A stretch of DNA of 62,503 bases from a virus. A program made the translations under genes and the position numbers. The DNA lies in the IMG/VR virus record IMGVR_UViG_3300022602_000095, positions 1 through 62,503 of that record. One strand, given 5' to 3'. Of this stretch, positions 29,921 to 38,390 are shown one piece after another. The notes under the pieces were generated by a model. That model made no database searches, was not told the origin of the DNA, and worked only from the letters and a program-made list of their open reading frames with translations. Each line of letters opens with the position of its first letter. Position 1 is the first letter of the stretch.

Positions 29921-31000
29921 TTAGCCAATGAAGAACATTGGTGGCGCACCATCACCAAAGCCTGTTGCGGCACCGGAGAATAATTTATCTTCAAGCTGTT
30001 TTTTCTCGTCTAAACCTTGATTTAGAAAGTCATTATAATTAATTGTACCGCCACCAAATAGCGAAGTATTGGCATACTTGCCACGTACACTACCAACAGC
30101 AATTTTACATAACGCTAAGGCATATTGAAACACCCACTGTTCTTTAATTACATCTCGAAGAGGTCTCTCAACATAGCAAGCTACCGTTCCCCAAAAATGA
30201 CTACCTGATCCTGGAGTACGTGGTGGTGGGTAAAAAACTAGAGTCTGTGTTCTGTCATCAAAAGTAAATGAACGACGAATTGCTAACATTTTCTCTCTGA
30301 CCTCTAACCAATTCTTTAAAGTGTACCAACTAATAAGATCAAATCCATAATTACCCATCGCATAACTAAAGTATGTTTGTTGTGCTAAGGTTTGCTCAAT
30401 TGTGAATAGAGTATTGACACCATCCGATGTACCTTCTTCAAAATTAAAAATATCAATAACTTTTCTATAATCCATTACATCATAATCAAAGCTATTAACT
30501 GTTTGTAGCTGACTATTGCTTGATGGTGTAAAGAGATTGGCAACAGTACTATTATAGTTGATAACACTTAAATAAGCTGTTGTCGTGAGAATTTGATTCT
30601 GGAAAATACCAGTTGTATATACACTAGAGAGAGCTGGTGATGCACTAAAGAAGCTAGCTGGTATCGATGACGTGGCAGCGTAAACAGTAGCTGACGGTAC
30701 GTTTGTACGGTTGAAGTATGGTGTTACACTGAATAGATCGTCTAATTTTATACCAACACCATCTTTATATAGATCAGAATTGAATACCAAATATTCCTCT
30801 GTATAACCTGCGAATTTAGTAAACATCTCACAAGCTATTGAAATGAATTCAAATAACTGATCTTGATGTATTTCAATATTGATCATTGGTGCACCGAGCG
30901 AACGTGTTATACGATCACCAAGACGACTAAATGATTGTATCTTACTTGTTAGATTAGTACTCTGAAAAGCTGATACTGGTAATACGGCGGAACAATCCAT
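29921..31000 (-). CDS. gp13: gp13-like neck protein
   Basis: A 359-residue protein. GAPMINIEIHQDQLFEFISI near residue 38, GYTEEYLVFNSDLYKDGVGI, and a C-terminal part with IKEQWVFQYALALCKIAVGS and RGKYANTS are typical of T4-like neck/head-completion (gp13-type) proteins. It ends GGAPPMFFIG. It follows the portal gene and has a late promoter 5 nt upstream. gp13 versus gp14 cannot be fully separated without alignment. Confidence 0.65.
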   Translation of the reverse strand: MDCSAVLPVSAFQSTNLTSKIQSFSRLGDRITRSLGAPMINIEIHQDQLFEFISIACEMFTKFAGYTEEYLVFNSDLYKDGVGIKLDDLFSVTPYFNRTNVPSATVYAATSSIPASFFSASPALSSVYTTGIFQNQILTTTAYLSVINYNSTVANLFTPSSNSQLQTVNSFDYDVMDYRKVIDIFNFEEGTSDGVNTLFTIEQTLAQQTYFSYAMGNYGFDLISWYTLKNWLEVREKMLAIRRSFTFDDRTQTLVFYPPPRTPGSGSHFWGTVACYVERPLRDVIKEQWVFQYALALCKIAVGSVRGKYANTSLFGGGTINYNDFLNQGLDEKKQLEDKLFSGAATGFGDGAPPMFFIG

Positions 31001-31005
31001 ACTAT

Positions 31006-31013
31006 TATTTATT
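31006..31013 (-). promoter_or_regulatory. Late promoter for the neck gene
   Basis: Minus-strand AATAAATA ending 5 nt before ATG 31000. Confidence 0.7.
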
Positions 31014-31026
31014 AAGCTACAGGAGC

Positions 31027-32796
31027 TTAAGCTGTAGGAGTCTCAGGAGCTGGGGCAGCGGCTCCAGTTGTTTCAGGGACACCTGCTTCCTCAGGTGGAG
31101 CTTCTTCACCGCCAGTTGGTGCCGGTCCAAAGGCTGGCGGAGCACCTTCGCCACCTGGTGCACTACCTCCAATAGGAGCTGCACCACCACCACCACTAGC
31201 CAATGAACCAGCTTCACGCCAATCAGGTCCAGTGTTTTCGATCTGTGAAAGTTCCCATAAAAGCTCTTTATCTTTACGTAAGAACTCTCGATTAGCCATA
31301 ACTTCTGAATCCGTCCATCCAAGATATTTCTTTTGTGCGTATGTTTTTGAAACAAAGTCACTTTGTGTAATACTATTAAAGTTTTCAGCTCTTAGTTGAA
31401 ATTTCTGTTGCTCACGTAACTCATAAAAGTTTGTAGGTACGTTGAATGTTAGATCAATATGAGCGTCTCTGAGTTTCATCTCCTCATAGATACCTTTCAA
31501 CTTAAGATGTGTAATAAATCCACCCTTTAATCCTGATGCAAAGCGTTGTTGTTGACGAATAACAAATCGTGCAAATTTAAGCTCCTCTCTAAGAATGTCA
31601 GCACCATCTTTATATGGATCTTCAGGATTTAAGCGCGTTGAGGGTACTTTTAATGATTTGTAGAGCTTCTTAACAAAATACATTAAATCGGTTAATTCAC
31701 CGAGGTTTGCACCGCCTGCAAGCTGTGTCACAGAGGTACCTTCTGATCCCTGACGCTTGGCAAACCAAAAGCTATCAAGCATGGATTGTGGATTAAATTT
31801 CTGTACTGTAGCACCTTGATTTGCATCGTATGTACGCTTTGACCAATAGTTAGTCATTAATTTACGGAGGTAGGCCTCTGCTTTAGGCGGAGCCATATTA
31901 CCTACATCTACGTTAAAGACCAAACGCTCAGGGGCACGTACAAGACGGTATATGACAATTGCATCTTCAATTAAGCTTAGTTGACGATACGCACGACGTG
32001 CATTCTCAATAAATGGAAGTCGTAGATTTTTATTTTCATTCCAAATACCAGAATTAATATAAGTCACCTGATTAATATCCATTGGTATTAATTCTGTTCT
32101 TGCTATCTTACCAGGATTCTTTGCATCGTAAATTGGCTTACGGAGTAAGTATCCTTTTACGATCATATTCTGTACATTCTCAAATACAGGATCAATGACA
32201 TCTGAAGGAATTGAAATAACACCAAGTATACCTTCTTTAGGATGGTTTTTGTGAATTATATGTTCCCAGTATATTTCAGCATCAACAAGCATCTGACGCA
32301 CATACTCCCACCCTTTATGCTCAAGATCAAAATAGCTAATATATTTTTGAAATTCTTTTTTAATTTTATTTTTTTGTATTTCGGATAAACCTGTATCAAC
32401 AAAACTTAATTTAACGATTTCACCCTGATCATCTTTATTAATAAATTCATCACAAATTTCATCCAATGCATCAGCAACTTCAGAATATGCAGCCATGACT
32501 CGGTAGTCCATGAGACGACGACCTTTATCTGGCTGGATATTAGCATACATGAAATCATGATAATCTTTATTTTGCAAAATACTTGCATATTGATCATCAG
32601 TCATCGAGATCGATGATGATACTGACTGTCGTGTAAGCGCCCCTATTCTATCTGTACCTTTACCGTAGAAGACTTCGTATTTCGGATTTAATGCTTTAAT
32701 CTTATCATTAACATCATAAGATTGGTATGGGAGTTTAGATGATACATATTTCATCAACTCCCGTCCAAAAGTACTTTCTCTATTTGAATCTACCAT
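31027..32796 (-). CDS. gp20: gp20-like portal protein
   Basis: A 589-residue protein (T4 gp20 has 524). Typical portal segments are visible: DYRVMAAYSEVADALDEICD, YWEHIIHKNHPKEGILG, AIVIYRLVRAPERLVFNVDV, GNMAPPKAEAYLRKLM, and LAGGANLGELTDLMYFVKKL. The last 60 residues are Gly/Ala/Pro-rich, a low-complexity tail longer than in T4. The portal ring is the DNA entry and exit channel and the tail-attachment point. A late promoter sits at 32821-32828. Confidence 0.9.
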   Translation of the reverse strand: MVDSNRESTFGRELMKYVSSKLPYQSYDVNDKIKALNPKYEVFYGKGTDRIGALTRQSVSSSISMTDDQYASILQNKDYHDFMYANIQPDKGRRLMDYRVMAAYSEVADALDEICDEFINKDDQGEIVKLSFVDTGLSEIQKNKIKKEFQKYISYFDLEHKGWEYVRQMLVDAEIYWEHIIHKNHPKEGILGVISIPSDVIDPVFENVQNMIVKGYLLRKPIYDAKNPGKIARTELIPMDINQVTYINSGIWNENKNLRLPFIENARRAYRQLSLIEDAIVIYRLVRAPERLVFNVDVGNMAPPKAEAYLRKLMTNYWSKRTYDANQGATVQKFNPQSMLDSFWFAKRQGSEGTSVTQLAGGANLGELTDLMYFVKKLYKSLKVPSTRLNPEDPYKDGADILREELKFARFVIRQQQRFASGLKGGFITHLKLKGIYEEMKLRDAHIDLTFNVPTNFYELREQQKFQLRAENFNSITQSDFVSKTYAQKKYLGWTDSEVMANREFLRKDKELLWELSQIENTGPDWREAGSLASGGGGAAPIGGSAPGGEGAPPAFGPAPTGGEEAPPEEAGVPETTGAAAPAPETPTA

Positions 32797-32820
32797 AGGT
32801 CAACACTATTACTTAATACC

Positions 32821-32828
32821 TATTTATT
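32821..32828 (-). promoter_or_regulatory. Late promoter for the portal gene
   Basis: Minus-strand AATAAATA, 24 nt before ATG 32796. Confidence 0.55.
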
Positions 32829-32838
32829 ATATTACCAA

Positions 32839-33645
32839 TTATAAATACGTATTCGTATTAGCATTTGATGATGTATATGCTATTGGTCCTATAATCTGTG
32901 GATATGCATATGTTGAAACTGTATCAACCGTTGTAAATTCGGTAGCGGTAAGCTGATTAACAGATGTTAATAATTCAGTTGCATAGAAGTTACTATCAAT
33001 GTAGAAAACATTACCAACAGGATTTTGAGTAGCAGGAAATAACCAGCCCTTAATTGTAAAGGCTGTGTCGCCGACAATTTTATACTTCTCAGTCGGTTGT
33101 ATATCAGTAGGATAGGATAAATTAACATCACCGCTCCATAGCACCTCACTACGTATCTCTTGTGGTATAGAAAATCCCTGAGGTGATAAATCAGTAGGAA
33201 CCTTCCATGAAAGTATAATATATGGATTGTTATACGGTATAAAATTTGATAAAATCTGGTCCATATCAGATTGAAACTTAGTCATGATGGACATGTTTAT
33301 TGAAATATTAACAGGTACCGGGCTGTTATAGTGAATAGATGAAGATCCTTGATTTGTATCATTTGTTCCAGTTGCAAAGTAGTAGCCGTTAATTTTATTG
33401 AATACTCGTGACTCGTCTCGGCTTATATTGCCTATACTGATAGAGATTACAGGCACAGTTATATTTTGTGCTAAATTAACTAAATCGTATAGTACACGCT
33501 GTTTAGGAGCATAAACATATCGTACCTGTACTTTATTTTGTACGACTCTATTATTATCGTATCTATTAATTATTACATCATCAAACGCAGTTACAAATTG
33601 CGTTATTAGATCTTTTATCTCAAAGTGATATGTTTGATTTTTAAT
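32839..33645 (-). CDS. gp15: gp15-like tail completion/sheath stabiliser, ATT start
   Basis: A 268-residue product (T4 gp15 has 272). SIHYNSPVPVNISINMSIMT, then FQSDMDQILSNFIPYNNPYI and a WKVP segment, match the gp15 core, which caps the contracted sheath and joins the neck. Homology-like sequence (VTAFDDVIINRYDNN, RYVYAPKQRVLYDLV) continues 63 codons upstream of the first ATG/GTG (33456). The only start with a ribosome site is ATT at 33645, 7 nt after GGAGG; an ATA four codons further up is an alternative. GATAAATA (33664-33671) is the late promoter. Confidence 0.75.
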   Translation of the reverse strand: MKNQTYHFEIKDLITQFVTAFDDVIINRYDNNRVVQNKVQVRYVYAPKQRVLYDLVNLAQNITVPVISISIGNISRDESRVFNKINGYYFATGTNDTNQGSSSIHYNSPVPVNISINMSIMTKFQSDMDQILSNFIPYNNPYIILSWKVPTDLSPQGFSIPQEIRSEVLWSGDVNLSYPTDIQPTEKYKIVGDTAFTIKGWLFPATQNPVGNVFYIDSNFYATELLTSVNQLTATEFTTVDTVSTYAYPQIIGPIAYTSSNANTNTYL

Positions 33646-33652
33646 ATGAAAT

Positions 33653-33671
33653 CCTCCTATATTTATTTATC
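33653..33671 (-). promoter_or_regulatory. Late promoter and GGAGG ribosome site of the gp15-like gene
   Basis: Minus-strand GATAAATA (33664-33671) then GGAGG (33653-33657). This is one of the few clear Shine-Dalgarno sites in the window, and it is paired with a non-canonical start. Confidence 0.6.
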
Positions 33672-35298
33672 AATGAATACGATCGATAAAATATTTAGGA
33701 AGCTTAGATTTCGCTCTCTTTACAACGTTTATAAAATTACCATCAAGAATATATGTAGTAGAGAAATCATTCTTATTACGAGTAGCACGGCCTGATGCTT
33801 GTACAACGGAGTTAAGCATTTTATTCTCATACCATTCTTTGTCAAGTTCAAATAATTTTTTAATTCTCTTTGATCCTAGCGAAAGAAAAGGTAGTTTTAC
33901 AATTATTTGAAAACGCGCCAAATCATCTTTAAGATCTATACCATAAACAAGAGATGGTGAAACTAATACTGTAGGCTTATCACTTATACAATGTAATTGA
34001 AGAATATCTTCGTTAGTAGAGTTTGTATCCCTATAAAGATATCGATCGTTACCTAGTCTCTCTTTTATAAAAGTTGTAATGATATTTGTATGGGTATGGA
34101 TGATACCCTTATCATCTTTATGATGTTCAGCAATTTGTTTAATCTGCTCACACATACCTGGTAACATACTCTGTAATGTATTATAACTAGGTTTATATTT
34201 TGATGAAATATAGATTGGTGATTTTTCAGGGTCAAACGTACTATCTACTTCAACATATTCATAATCAGTTATACCAAGTGATTTAGCAAAATGTTTATGA
34301 TCAATAATTGTCGCTGACATTAATACAATTCTTTCACCATAATTAAAAATATACTTTGAAAGTGTATTAGCTCTTAAAGGTGTTAAGATGACACGCTTGG
34401 AATCTATATCTACAACAAACTCACAACCCTGCCAGTGTGCGCTAATAATAGTTAATGAACGATGAATATTCTTTAAAAATTGATATTTTATTTTTTCTGC
34501 TTGGGTTATCTGTTTTTGTCTCTTACTAGTTTTATTGAGAAATACACTTAGTTCATTAGTTACATTTTCAATAAGATTATTAATCCATACTAGCGCTCTA
34601 TTGTTATTATCAGTCACGAGAACCTCACACGGTATTCCATTCTGTGATAATTTATCGTAGTTTATTTCAACTGAGAATTGTCGTATAAGTTCATCTTCAA
34701 GCTCCGATGCTTCGTCACAGATCAAAAAGTTTTTACGCTTAACATGACCTGGCAACGACAAAAACATCTTATAATTTAAAACAGAAGATTTTGATAATAG
34801 GGCTTCGTTTCTTGCCGTATAATAAGGGCATCTGTTTTCGCTCCAGCAAGAGTCTCTTAATGCAGGTGAAAAAGTACAAGGTGCTAACTCAACATCATAG
34901 TTATTGTCAATATCACAGGTATAGTTTGTCTTTCCCTTGAGAGTGGTATTATCGTTGAATAATTCTTGATACTGATCCTGTAAAGATTTAGTTATTGTGA
35001 GAGTAAATGTACCGGAAGAAGGTTCATCTTTGCATTCTTGTTCATACAAATAATTGCCTTCAAAGTCCATCTTAAAGGCATCATAGCTACGAATTAGTTG
35101 TGTAAATGTATCACTTGGTTCTTTACCTATATTAGCAAGTGTTTTGGCTATAAAGCTTTTACCCGACCCAGTAGGTGCACAGCAAATAACAAACTTTTTA
35201 CCGCTACTAAAGGCTTTATCTATTCTATTAATTACATCGACTTGTAGTTTACTAGGTGTAAACCCATCTGGAAATTGCGAAATGAGACTTGTTAGCAC
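33670..35298 (-). CDS. DinG/XPD-family helicase with predicted Fe-S cluster
   Basis: A 542-residue SF2 helicase. Walker A APTGSGKS (about residue 42), then four Cys spaced as in XPD/DinG Fe-S domains (NYTCDIDNN, LAPCTFSP, RDSCWSEN, RCPYYTAR), motif II FLICDEASELED, SATIIDH, and the motif VI-like QASGRATRNKNDF. This family unwinds DNA 5' to 3'. The start is GTG 35298, fixed by TATACT 6 nt upstream, so a leaderless GTG-start mRNA is predicted. It is separate from the UvsW-like helicase at the right end. Confidence 0.85.
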   Translation of the reverse strand: MLTSLISQFPDGFTPSKLQVDVINRIDKAFSSGKKFVICCAPTGSGKSFIAKTLANIGKEPSDTFTQLIRSYDAFKMDFEGNYLYEQECKDEPSSGTFTLTITKSLQDQYQELFNDNTTLKGKTNYTCDIDNNYDVELAPCTFSPALRDSCWSENRCPYYTARNEALLSKSSVLNYKMFLSLPGHVKRKNFLICDEASELEDELIRQFSVEINYDKLSQNGIPCEVLVTDNNNRALVWINNLIENVTNELSVFLNKTSKRQKQITQAEKIKYQFLKNIHRSLTIISAHWQGCEFVVDIDSKRVILTPLRANTLSKYIFNYGERIVLMSATIIDHKHFAKSLGITDYEYVEVDSTFDPEKSPIYISSKYKPSYNTLQSMLPGMCEQIKQIAEHHKDDKGIIHTHTNIITTFIKERLGNDRYLYRDTNSTNEDILQLHCISDKPTVLVSPSLVYGIDLKDDLARFQIIVKLPFLSLGSKRIKKLFELDKEWYENKMLNSVVQASGRATRNKNDFSTTYILDGNFINVVKRAKSKLPKYFIDRIH

Positions 35299-35332
35299 AT
35301 ATACAGTATAATGGCTCAGCTGAAGCTTGCAA
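35299..35332 (-). promoter_or_regulatory. Early leaderless promoter with GTG start
   Basis: Minus strand -35 TTGCAA (35327-35332), 16-nt spacer, -10 TATACT (35305-35310), 6 nt to GTG 35298. Confidence 0.75.
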
Positions 35333-35663
35333 TAACCTTTTTATTAAAAAATTTTGACGTCTTGAGTAATTTAATTGCATTAGTCTGTTCCTTTATACTA
35401 TTGTTGGATAAACAAAACGCATCGAGAGTATAGTCAAATTCAACAATATTGTCTCTAGCGGTAATACCAAATGGGTATGGAAGTTCGTATAATATTTTCT
35501 TATTTTCTTTTTCTAATCCAAGAAGTATAAATATACAGAAAAAATCTTTAATACAAAAGAGCTGTAATTTACCTTGCTTGATAACTTTATTATCAATTGA
35601 AAATGTTACTTTCAAGAGATGTAAAGGTTTTATAATTTGTTCTATTTCTTCTATAGATGTCAT
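35316..35663 (-). CDS. Hypothetical protein
   Basis: A 115-residue protein (MTSIEEIEQIIKPLHLLKVT...), mixed alpha/beta. Its 3' end contains the promoter of the helicase gene. It overlaps the end of the SH3-like gene by 4 nt (ATGA), so the two are co-translated. No domain recognised. Confidence 0.55.
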   Translation of the reverse strand: MTSIEEIEQIIKPLHLLKVTFSIDNKVIKQGKLQLFCIKDFFCIFILLGLEKENKKILYELPYPFGITARDNIVEFDYTLDAFCLSNNSIKEQTNAIKLLKTSKFFNKKVIASFS

Positions 35664-36043
35664 GAGTTCATTAAGCTTATTTTTTGCGCTGCTGATAGGG
35701 TAGCAAGCTTTTCATTAAAGTATTTCCAAAACGTTTGATTTGCAGGTATTATTTGAATAAGATCGCAAGCTACCATATTAACACATCGATAGTCCTGCAT
35801 AAAGATATCCCATGTTATTATTAAGTCTTTTGAGGTAGGGTCAAATTTCGGTACTCTAGTAGCTCGCTTATAGTTAAGAGCTAGACGACCTTCGGGACTA
35901 TTAAGGAGGGCAAGCGAGTTCGTGCAAAGCATTCTTCTTGTTAAAGAAGAATTTACTTTTGGACGACGACGATTAAACTTAATTTCGACGACGTTGTTTA
36001 GTAGTAGACTTTTTAAGGTTGGCAGCGACGCTTTCATTATCAT
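35660..36043 (-). CDS. Probable SH3-barrel-type phage protein
   Basis: A 127-residue protein. The pattern VEIKFNRRRPKVNSSLTRRM, LNYKRATRVPKFDPTSKDLI, TWDIFMQDYRCVNMVACDLI resembles small phage proteins annotated as SH3 beta-barrel fold (DUF2693-like), in which a W-D and a xxR motif recur. Its start overlaps the GroES-like gene by 65 nt; ATG 36037 is an alternative start. Function unknown. Confidence 0.45.
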   Translation of the reverse strand: MIMKASLPTLKSLLLNNVVEIKFNRRRPKVNSSLTRRMLCTNSLALLNSPEGRLALNYKRATRVPKFDPTSKDLIITWDIFMQDYRCVNMVACDLIQIIPANQTFWKYFNEKLATLSAAQKISLMNS

Positions 36044-36446
36044 CTCCTCTTAGTGAGCAAATACCGAAAATACGCTGCTCATTTAAAAATATACCTTTCT
36101 TAAGAGTTCCGTAATTATCAATATCAATATTTGCAACTGGTATACCAAGATTGTTAGGAAAGCAAACATAATCGCCAACCTTTGCATATTTTACATTAGG
36201 TCCCGCTAGAATTACTTCACCAATTCTCCATGCTTTTGTATCAGTATTAACAGGTACATGAAGCCCGTTGCGTATAATACTTGAACCATCTTCTGTCTCA
36301 TCAACAAATGTACAAAGAAGAATATCATCAAGTACTTGTTTTAAGTTATAACCGTAGAATACAGAATTAAATGAATTCTTCGGAAGTGCAGAAAAGTCAA
36401 TTAAGCTTTTCGGTAAAGGACCTAGCATATCAATATCAGCAACCAT
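35979..36446 (-). CDS. gp31: GroES/gp31-like co-chaperonin candidate
   Basis: A 155-residue protein. Residues about 45-120 follow the Cpn10 pattern: DDILLCTFVDETEDGSSIIR, then NGLHVPVNTDTKAWRIGEVI, LAGPNVKYAKVGDYVCFPNN, and the end of the barrel LNEQRIFGIC. T4 gp31 replaces host GroES for folding of gp23, so this gene would suit a phage with a gp23-type capsid. The mobile-loop region is the SSIIRNGLHV stretch. The call rests on pattern only; an unrelated OB-like barrel is possible. Confidence 0.55.
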   Translation of the reverse strand: MVADIDMLGPLPKSLIDFSALPKNSFNSVFYGYNLKQVLDDILLCTFVDETEDGSSIIRNGLHVPVNTDTKAWRIGEVILAGPNVKYAKVGDYVCFPNNLGIPVANIDIDNYGTLKKGIFLNEQRIFGICSLRGDDNESVAANLKKSTTKQRRRN

Positions 36447-36452
36447 ATACGT

Positions 36453-36827
36453 TTAATTAGATAGACTTTCTTTAAATGCAATGTAATGATTAATTTCTCT
36501 TTGAGAAAGTTCTAAATTACTTGCTATCATTTTTATATCATTGTTCTCTTCTTTCTTTTTTTCATCTTTAGTTTTCTTAATATATGAAATACGACGTGAA
36601 GATACCTTAGGCATTACTGCAACAAACAAATTATATAACTCTTTCTTTTCATCAAAGATGCCAAGATACTTGTTTATTATGTTACTAAACGTCGCAACCG
36701 ATGGTGAATACATACTACACCATCGGTTGAGCATAAATGGTGAGAATTCTCCTTCTTCATCGACAGTATTTAAACAAGTTTTCTTTTTAGTAAAGAGAAC
36801 ACTTGATATAAAATCAAATATCGTCAT
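36453..36827 (-). CDS. gp62: gp62-like clamp-loader small subunit
   Basis: A 124-residue protein. MTIFDFISSVLFTKKKTCLN, then FSPFMLNRWCSMYSPSVATF, VAVMPKVSSRRISYIKKTKD, and LELSQREINHYIAF fit the small clamp-loader subunit of T4-like phages, which with gp44 loads the gp45 clamp. It is shorter than T4 gp62 (187 residues) but resembles marine T4-like versions recalled from memory. Its start overlaps the GIY-YIG endonuclease stop (ATGA). Confidence 0.55.
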   Translation of the reverse strand: MTIFDFISSVLFTKKKTCLNTVDEEGEFSPFMLNRWCSMYSPSVATFSNIINKYLGIFDEKKELYNLFVAVMPKVSSRRISYIKKTKDEKKKEENNDIKMIASNLELSQREINHYIAFKESLSN

Positions 36828-37705
36828 ATTGTATATGGATTATAATTGCTATCTATATTGCTATCAATTAAACAGTAATAATTTTTACGGTATTCTCTGT
36901 ATTGTTTAATTTTATTTTGTTTCTGTAATTGTTGCAATATACCCTGTACTTTATATTTTCCATTATTAATATTAAATTGTGTACACAGTTTATTACAAAT
37001 ATCGCGCGCAGTTTGGCTTTTATTCACTGTAATTAAATTTAAAATAATGCTTTCAAAAGAAAAATTAGGTTGAACGTATCGTATATCATTATAGCCAAAG
37101 CTATACATTTTAATTTTATTTTGCTCTATTAGTATTTTAATTCGTTTTTTATAAACAGAGGCGGTACAACTTCTATTAAGAATTTCTGGTATCTCAGCAG
37201 CTTTTACCCATTTGTTTTGTTTGAGATACTTCAAAATCTGCTTATTGTCTTTTTCATATAATTTCAACATGTTATCTGCTCGCGCAGTAACGCGGTTCAA
37301 AATCGTCTGCTGACTTTGCTTATATTCTCCTTTTTTACCTTTATTCCAAGCAGATCTACCCTTTAGACTCTCTGACAGTTTCCTACGTGTATGTTTACCT
37401 AATTTACCGTTTTTACCTCCTTCTCTTATATTACAGTATACAGGATCGACTAGTGCATTACTAGATAAAATCCAGTTTTTTTCGGCAGCATTTAATGCAT
37501 CTACATCATTACAGTATTGTAATATCTTTCTTTTCCAACATCCTCTATATTTCTTATTATAGAATCTTTTTATAAAGATAGCGCCAGACCCAATATAACC
37601 GTCATCGACTGTACCTATATGTTGACCAATATATTTTTTATGTATAATTGCTTTCGGGTGCGTATTTTCCCAGAGATATATAAAACCATAATAATTATCA
37701 CCCAT
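36824..37705 (-). CDS. GIY-YIG homing endonuclease with NUMOD3
   Basis: A 293-residue protein. Residues 5-95 form the GIY-YIG nuclease: YGFIYLWENTHPKAIIHKKY, IGQHIG, GSGAIFIKRFYNKKYRG and EKNWIL. HTRRKLSESLKGRSAWNKGK (about residue 120) is a NUMOD3 DNA-binding motif. The rest is helix-turn-helix-like with repeated units. It sits directly before the gp62-like gene with a 4-nt overlap, a common homing position. The start codon is enclosed in a hairpin with the late promoter in the loop. Confidence 0.9.
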   Translation of the reverse strand: MGDNYYGFIYLWENTHPKAIIHKKYIGQHIGTVDDGYIGSGAIFIKRFYNKKYRGCWKRKILQYCNDVDALNAAEKNWILSSNALVDPVYCNIREGGKNGKLGKHTRRKLSESLKGRSAWNKGKKGEYKQSQQTILNRVTARADNMLKLYEKDNKQILKYLKQNKWVKAAEIPEILNRSCTASVYKKRIKILIEQNKIKMYSFGYNDIRYVQPNFSFESIILNLITVNKSQTARDICNKLCTQFNINNGKYKVQGILQQLQKQNKIKQYREYRKNYYCLIDSNIDSNYNPYTI

Positions 37706-37732
37706 AATATTATTTATGCTATGGGTGATAAT
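37694..37732 (-). promoter_or_regulatory. Late promoter inside a start-codon hairpin
   Basis: ATTATCACCCATA (37694-37706) and TATGGGTGATAAT (37720-37732) are perfect 13-bp complements. The minus-strand start ATGGGTGATAAT lies in one arm and CATAAATA in the 13-nt loop. Read-through RNA would hide the start, while late RNA starts after the first arm and exposes it. Confidence 0.75.
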
Positions 37733-37744
37733 ATTTTTATAAAA

Positions 37745-38332
37745 TTATGCTATTGTAATCTTACAGGACGCAAGAAAGATATCTTCAACCATTCCATAAA
37801 AGACTTCAATAACGTCTTTCATAAACTGCTCTGTCTCGGAATCACCGAGTTTAGTTGAGAAAGCAAATGCCGGTGCTTTCTTACCTGCTTCGATATTAAT
37901 GCCAGTGTGACCAAGAGCTACATTATTTTTTGAATACGTAATACTCACACTACACTTACCTTTCATTTGTGTTACACCACCTTGATTGTGCTCTTTATGT
38001 ACCATAAGATCATCACCATCTACCTCAATCGGAGCTTTAAGATACTTAGCACTAAGGATATTGGCAATCTGTGTATTAAGAAGTCGTTGGAACGCGACAG
38101 CGCCGAAAGGATCTAAGTTAGGAATCTCCCAGCAAAAGTTAATAGCATCATCACTATAGATATAGTCAGCATTCAGAATATCTTCATTATCAATCATTCC
38201 TTCAGCTTCTACTTTCATAGGGGCTCGAAATGCTACAATATTTCCAATTGGAAGGGTATTTTTACGAAAATGCTTATAAGCAAAGCGTGAGTGAATGAGG
38301 TCGCCGTCGTAGATAGGTACATTAATAATCAT
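37745..38332 (-). CDS. DUF366-like protein
   Basis: A 195-residue protein. IYDGDLIHSRFAYKHF, GNIVAFRAPMKVEAEGMIDN, EDILNADYIYSDDAINFCWE and FQRLLNTQIANIL fit the DUF366 pattern recalled from archaeal, bacterial and phage proteins of unknown function. It lies alone between the endonuclease gene and the glycosyltransferase block. Upstream contains a repeated ATCATAC/ATTATAC stretch that may hold its promoter. Confidence 0.6.
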   Translation of the reverse strand: MIINVPIYDGDLIHSRFAYKHFRKNTLPIGNIVAFRAPMKVEAEGMIDNEDILNADYIYSDDAINFCWEIPNLDPFGAVAFQRLLNTQIANILSAKYLKAPIEVDGDDLMVHKEHNQGGVTQMKGKCSVSITYSKNNVALGHTGINIEAGKKAPAFAFSTKLGDSETEQFMKDVIEVFYGMVEDIFLASCKITIA

Positions 38333-38390
38333 ACTATGATTGTATAATGTATGATTGTATTATTCAAGTTTGATTTTTACTTTTTAAATA

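Noticed and set aside
31017-31361. 114-residue minus-strand ORF in the portal gene 3' end
   Set aside because: Out-of-frame shadow of the Gly/Ala/Pro-rich portal tail.
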